A DNA stretch of 64,000 nt from assembly GCF_016775705.1 (NCBI RefSeq), contig NZ_CP068760.1:558001-622000 (forward strand), read 5' to 3'. The notes under the pieces are model-generated. The model did not search any database. It was not told the origin of the DNA and worked only from the letters and a program-made list of their open reading frames with translations. Positions 61,070 through 64,000 of this stretch are shown here, piece by piece. This DNA comes from Chryseobacterium cucumeris. Its GTDB lineage: Bacteria; Bacteroidota; Bacteroidia; Flavobacteriales; Weeksellaceae. Positions within the stretch are counted from its first letter, which is position 1. Each line of letters begins with the position of its first letter. The position numbers and the translations under genes are program-made.

Positions 61070-61864
61070 ATGAAGAAACTGTTTACTCTACTGCTATTGG
61101 TTTTTCTGGCAAAAATTAATGCACAAATATATTCCGGGGAGGTATTTCTGAGAGACAACTCTATTTTATATCTCAATCAGGTGTATGTCACCAACCTGAA
61201 TACACAAAAAACCGTTCTCACGGACTACAATGGTAATTTTAATATTCCTGCCAATATCGGGGACGTGATCCGGTTTACCTCTATTGTGACCGAAAGAAAA
61301 GACATCAAACTGACTCCTCAATCTATGGAGCAGAAAAATCTGGTTGAGCTCAAAATTGCGTATTACGAAATTCAGGAAATCGTTCTCAGCAGGTTTAAAC
61401 CTACCGGAAATCTTCGGTATGATGTAAACTCCTTAAGAAAAGAAGACAAAGCATACGCTCTAAAAAAAGTAATTGGTCTTCCTGAACCAAAAGGTGACGG
61501 AACACCTCCGGAACTTCCTGTTGCCGGACTCCGTGATGGTGGGCTTACCTTCAGTCTGGAAAGCATCTATGATATTCTTTCCGGAGAAAGAAAGAAAAAA
61601 CAGCGTTACCAGGCTTATGAAAGAATGAACAGTTCTATAGCACAGATTAAAAATTATCTGGGTAAAGATTATTTCACAAAATTTAAAATACCGGAAAACT
61701 TAATTGATAACTTTCTTCAGTTTGTGTATTCCTCAGAAAATATCCAGGCTTATGTTTTGGCGGGTAACTTTGAAGCAATAAAAGTCCCTATTGAAAAATA
61801 TCTTCCTATTTATCAGAAAAGGTTAAGAAGCTCACATCTTCAGGAAGTTGTAGGCAGCAATTAA
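61070..61864 (+). CDS. Secreted protein with carboxypeptidase-regulatory-like domain
   Basis: A 264-residue exported protein with a signal peptide (about 1-18, NAQ). Residues about 20-105 resemble the carboxypeptidase D regulatory-like domain (CarboxypepD_reg-like) with the stretch NLNTQKTVLTDYNGNFNIPANIGDVIRFTSIV. The C-terminal part (about 125-264) is helical and unrecognised. Proteins of this kind in flavobacteria are often involved with surface structures. The ATG at 61070 is chosen because GTG at 61061 would overlap the promoter box. Confidence 0.8.
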   Translation: MKKLFTLLLLVFLAKINAQIYSGEVFLRDNSILYLNQVYVTNLNTQKTVLTDYNGNFNIPANIGDVIRFTSIVTERKDIKLTPQSMEQKNLVELKIAYYEIQEIVLSRFKPTGNLRYDVNSLRKEDKAYALKKVIGLPEPKGDGTPPELPVAGLRDGGLTFSLESIYDILSGERKKKQRYQAYERMNSSIAQIKNYLGKDYFTKFKIPENLIDNFLQFVYSSENIQAYVLAGNFEAIKVPIEKYLPIYQKRLRSSHLQEVVGSN

Positions 61865-62153
61865 TATTCAAAAGAATCATTTGAAATATTTTATACCTCA
61901 TGTACGTTAACATGGGGTATTTTTTATTGAATGGCTGAAAAACAGCAATGATACTTCATTAGAGCAGCTACGCTATGGATTATTCAACTTTTAGAACATA
62001 TTATTCTTTAATATTCAAAAATATGTTTAAATTTATCTCACAAACAAGTGTTTAAAATAAAAACACTGGTATTTCGTTATCAAAATAAAAACTAACCGAT
62101 CCGTGAAAGCAAATTAAAAGAGAAACACCAAATTTCTAACTTAATATGAATTA
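61865..62153. other. Intergenic region with terminator
   Basis: About 290 bases. The terminator at 61893-61926 ends the preceding gene. The rest is AT-rich; an exact TAnnTTTG box was not found before the next gene. Confidence 0.5.
61893..61926 (+). terminator. Terminator of the carboxypeptidase-regulatory-like gene
   Basis: Stem ATACCTCATGT (61893-61903) with ACATGGGGTAT (61910-61920, one G-T pair), then T5. Confidence 0.88.
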
Positions 62154-62918
62154 ATGAAAAAAGTACTTTTACTTCTTTGTTGTATGTTTTTCGTTACTAT
62201 GTCTTCTCAAAAAAAAGGGAAAGACTACAGTGATATTTTGAAAAGTAAGAATATTTACGAGATCAATGCTTTTTTACGGGATGCCCATCCTGATGATCCC
62301 CGAAGGTCAGTTCTTAAACCAAGGGTCATGGAAATGATGAAAGAGTATATCAAAAATGCACATCCTGCTGATCAAAAAGTAAAAGATATGCAGGAAATGC
62401 TTGCTATGCTACGGAGAAGACCTTCTACCAAAATTACTTTTGATGAAATGAATGCCATCATCAAACAAAAGCAGATTGCAAAATATAAAGCTGAGCTTGC
62501 GGCAAAACAATCTACTACAGTGTATACACCCAGCACTGCTCAAAATACATATGTTGTAAATACTGCTGCCAATACTGCCGTTCCTAATACTGAAGCAGAA
62601 GAATTCAACATGCTGATGGCAGTGTCTCCTGTAGAACATAAAAACAGAACTGTAAAGATCCTGAATTCCTTATTTGATAATGATCCCAATACTAAAGAAT
62701 GCATCGTTTTGATTCAAAATAAATCAGACTGTAATATTATTGTAAGAATGGAAGGTGTAGGAACTACCAAATACAGGCTGGCAGTTCCTGCTCAGGGTGA
62801 AGGTTCCATTGTGATAGATAAAGGGCAATATCTTTTCACCAGCCTTGTCTGCGGGGCTCAATATGCGTCACAAAAAACAATTGAAAGGCCAATTATGGTC
62901 GCTTTAGGAGGCCATTAA
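62154..62918 (+). CDS. Secreted protein of an unknown family (copy B, DUF6759-like)
   Basis: A 254-residue exported protein, with a signal peptide (about 1-18). The N-terminal KDYSDILKSKNIYEINAFLRDAHPDDPRRSVLKPR is shared with the partial gene at 63708, and the C-terminal NRTVKILNSLFDNDPNTKE...CNIIVRMEG...AVPAQGEGSIVIDKGQYLFTSLVCGAQYASQK is shared with copy A at 52384. Two Cys are conserved. A role is unknown. Confidence 0.75.
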   Translation: MKKVLLLLCCMFFVTMSSQKKGKDYSDILKSKNIYEINAFLRDAHPDDPRRSVLKPRVMEMMKEYIKNAHPADQKVKDMQEMLAMLRRRPSTKITFDEMNAIIKQKQIAKYKAELAAKQSTTVYTPSTAQNTYVVNTAANTAVPNTEAEEFNMLMAVSPVEHKNRTVKILNSLFDNDPNTKECIVLIQNKSDCNIIVRMEGVGTTKYRLAVPAQGEGSIVIDKGQYLFTSLVCGAQYASQKTIERPIMVALGGH

Positions 62919-62988
62919 CACAAACCAGGAACGAATGATCTCTGTGTCTTTTACGACCAAAAGACATAGAGACTCCATAAATTTTCAC

Positions 62989-62996
62989 TATTTTTG
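62989..62996 (+). promoter_or_regulatory. Putative -7 box of trmB
   Basis: TATTTTTG, an exact TAnnTTTG match, 18 bases before the ATG at 63015 and partly inside a longer frame that would start at 62994. Confidence 0.55.
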
Positions 62997-63014
62997 CACT
63001 CATTTTATAACTCA

Positions 63015-63692
63015 ATGGGCAAGAATAAATTAGCAAGATTTGCAGAAAACAAAATATTACCGAATGTCATTCAACCAACAAGAGAAGATGCTTTGAATGG
63101 TTTCGAACTTAAAGGAAAATGGAGAGAAAATTTCTTTAAAAATGACAATCCTATTATACTGGAGCTGGGTTGCGGAAAAGGAGAATATTCTGTAGGACTC
63201 GCAAAAACATTTCCTGAAAAAAACTTTATCGGGGTTGATATTAAAGGTGCAAGATTTTGGTTTGGCGCTAAAGAAGCTGTAGAAAACAACATGACTAATG
63301 TAGCTTTTCTGAGAACTCAGATCGAACTTGTAGATTATTTCTTTGCAGAAAATGAAGTAGATGAAATCTGGATTACATTCCCTGATCCGCAGATTAAATA
63401 CAAAAGAACAAAACACAGATTAACACATCCGGATTTTTTAAACCGATATAAAAAGTTCCTGAAGCCAGGAGGTATTATCCACCTGAAAACCGATTCAGAA
63501 TTCCTGCATGGGTATACGCTGGGATATTTACAGGGAGCAGGTTATGAGATCATTTCTGCTCATCATGATATCTATGGTGCCCCGGAATACGACCCAAATA
63601 CGGAGCATTTGAGAGATATCAAAACGTATTATGAAGAGTTATTCTCAGCGAAAGGAAAAACTATAACTTACATCAAATTCCGGATAAGCTGA
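63015..63692 (+). CDS. trmB: tRNA (guanine-46-N7)-methyltransferase
   Basis: TrmB makes m7G46 in the variable loop of many tRNAs. The 225-residue protein has motif I ILELGCGKGEYS, FIGVDIKGARFWFGAKEA, and the signature TFPDPQIKYKRTKHRLTHPDFL. Length fits the family. The start at 63015 follows the promoter box. It is the only clear housekeeping gene among the DUF6759-like genes. Confidence 0.95.
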   Translation: MGKNKLARFAENKILPNVIQPTREDALNGFELKGKWRENFFKNDNPIILELGCGKGEYSVGLAKTFPEKNFIGVDIKGARFWFGAKEAVENNMTNVAFLRTQIELVDYFFAENEVDEIWITFPDPQIKYKRTKHRLTHPDFLNRYKKFLKPGGIIHLKTDSEFLHGYTLGYLQGAGYEIISAHHDIYGAPEYDPNTEHLRDIKTYYEELFSAKGKTITYIKFRIS

Positions 63693-63707
63693 TGAAATAA
63701 AAACCTG

Positions 63708-64000
63708 ATGAAAAAAAATTTTTTAACGATTTTATTCTTCACTTTTCTTATTCCCGGCTTTACACAGGCTCAGAAAAGCAGTAAAGATATTCTAAAAAGC
63801 ACGAATATTAAAGAAATTGAAGAATACCTAAAGAATGCACACCCTGATGATCCCAAAAGAACTGTGCTGAAGCCTAAGCTTATTGCTTTAAAAAACTCTG
63901 AATGGACAAAGGGAGCCCGTACTGCCAAACCTATGGAAGCAAGGCCTGTTATCTCCGACATCCCTAAAAGCATTATGAAAAACCCTAATTCAGATGATGC
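63708..64000 (+). CDS. Secreted protein of an unknown family (copy C, partial)
   Basis: The first 97 complete codons of a gene that runs past the right edge. The signal peptide (about 1-19) is followed by SSKDILKSTNIKEIEEYLKNAHPDDPKRTVLKPKL, clearly the same family as copy B at 62154 (SDILKSKNIYEINAFLRDAHPDDP). It starts 15 bases after trmB, so it may be co-transcribed with it. Confidence 0.75.
   Translation, partial: MKKNFLTILFFTFLIPGFTQAQKSSKDILKSTNIKEIEEYLKNAHPDDPKRTVLKPKLIALKNSEWTKGARTAKPMEARPVISDIPKSIMKNPNSDD

Noticed and set aside
1..64000. tRNA, rRNA, insertion sequences, prophage genes and CRISPR arrays
   Set aside because: Gaps between genes were read for cloverleaf or repeat patterns and for transposase-like frames; none was found.

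Overview
This window reads as chromosomal DNA of a member of the Bacteroidota, class Flavobacteriia, most likely Chryseobacterium or a close relative in the Weeksellaceae. The grounds are low-GC DNA, starts without clear Shine-Dalgarno sites, the Bacteroidota promoter box TAnnTTTG in front of many genes, type IX secretion (T9SS) sorting domains of type A and type B, the ExbB-ExbD-ExbD-TonB arrangement, and a short peptide with a flavobacterial KKLSR..(M)K.V.G bacteriocin-like leader. No rRNA, tRNA, CRISPR array, insertion sequence or phage gene was recognised.

Layout. 1-3.6 kb (minus strand): a TonB energising module (exbB, two exbD, tonB), then a small membrane protein and a phosphate-binding-like lipoprotein cut by the window edge. 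3.9-6.7 kb: leuS. 6.9-13.4 kb: a lipoprotein, an O-acyltransferase with a GT2 glycosyltransferase and an unknown protein, then a minus-strand run with kdtA, a cupin, a DUF1648 membrane protein, an NlpC/P60 hydrolase and an O-methyltransferase. 13.5-14.1 kb: two tiny genes, one a six-cysteine bacteriocin-like peptide, the other under an operator-like direct repeat. 14.3-20.6 kb: an OmpA lipoprotein, tilS, an ECF sigma factor, a double thioredoxin-fold protein, a decayed stretch holding a tilS fragment, and a DsbD-type reductase. 20.7-26 kb: a repeat-rich T9SS cargo protein, an orphan exbD behind an 18-bp palindrome, a hydrolase, a patatin, and an NrnA-like DHH phosphoesterase. 26-34 kb: housekeeping genes (rpmH, ftsE, a tRNA methyltransferase, an orphan histidine kinase, riboflavin synthase and pdxA under interlocked promoters, the DUF177 gene, rpmF, accB, accC). 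34-37.3 kb: a Crp/Fnr regulator, a flavin monooxygenase and ornithine aminotransferase.

37.7-49.7 kb is the accessory highlight. Seven glycosyltransferase-type genes (five in one tight operon, one GT2-GT4 fusion, one GT4) lie directly beside a secreted tandem B-lectin protein with six intact mannose-binding motifs, a MACPF pore-forming lipoprotein with three C-terminal DUF5648-like repeats, and a divergent B-lectin lipoprotein. A MACPF toxin gene next to lipopolysaccharide glycosyltransferases resembles the Bacteroides BSAP situation, where a MACPF antimicrobial and a changed surface glycan arrive together and the new glycan protects the producer. The added LlpA-like lectin suggests a glycan-directed antagonism locus that I do not recognise as described in this group.

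49.8-64 kb: gltX and accA, three dispersed copies of one unknown secreted family (likely DUF6759), a stand-alone tsf, two tandem giant T9SS type B adhesin-like proteins, a carboxypeptidase-regulatory-like protein and trmB. Factor-independent terminators separate most units and are listed individually.
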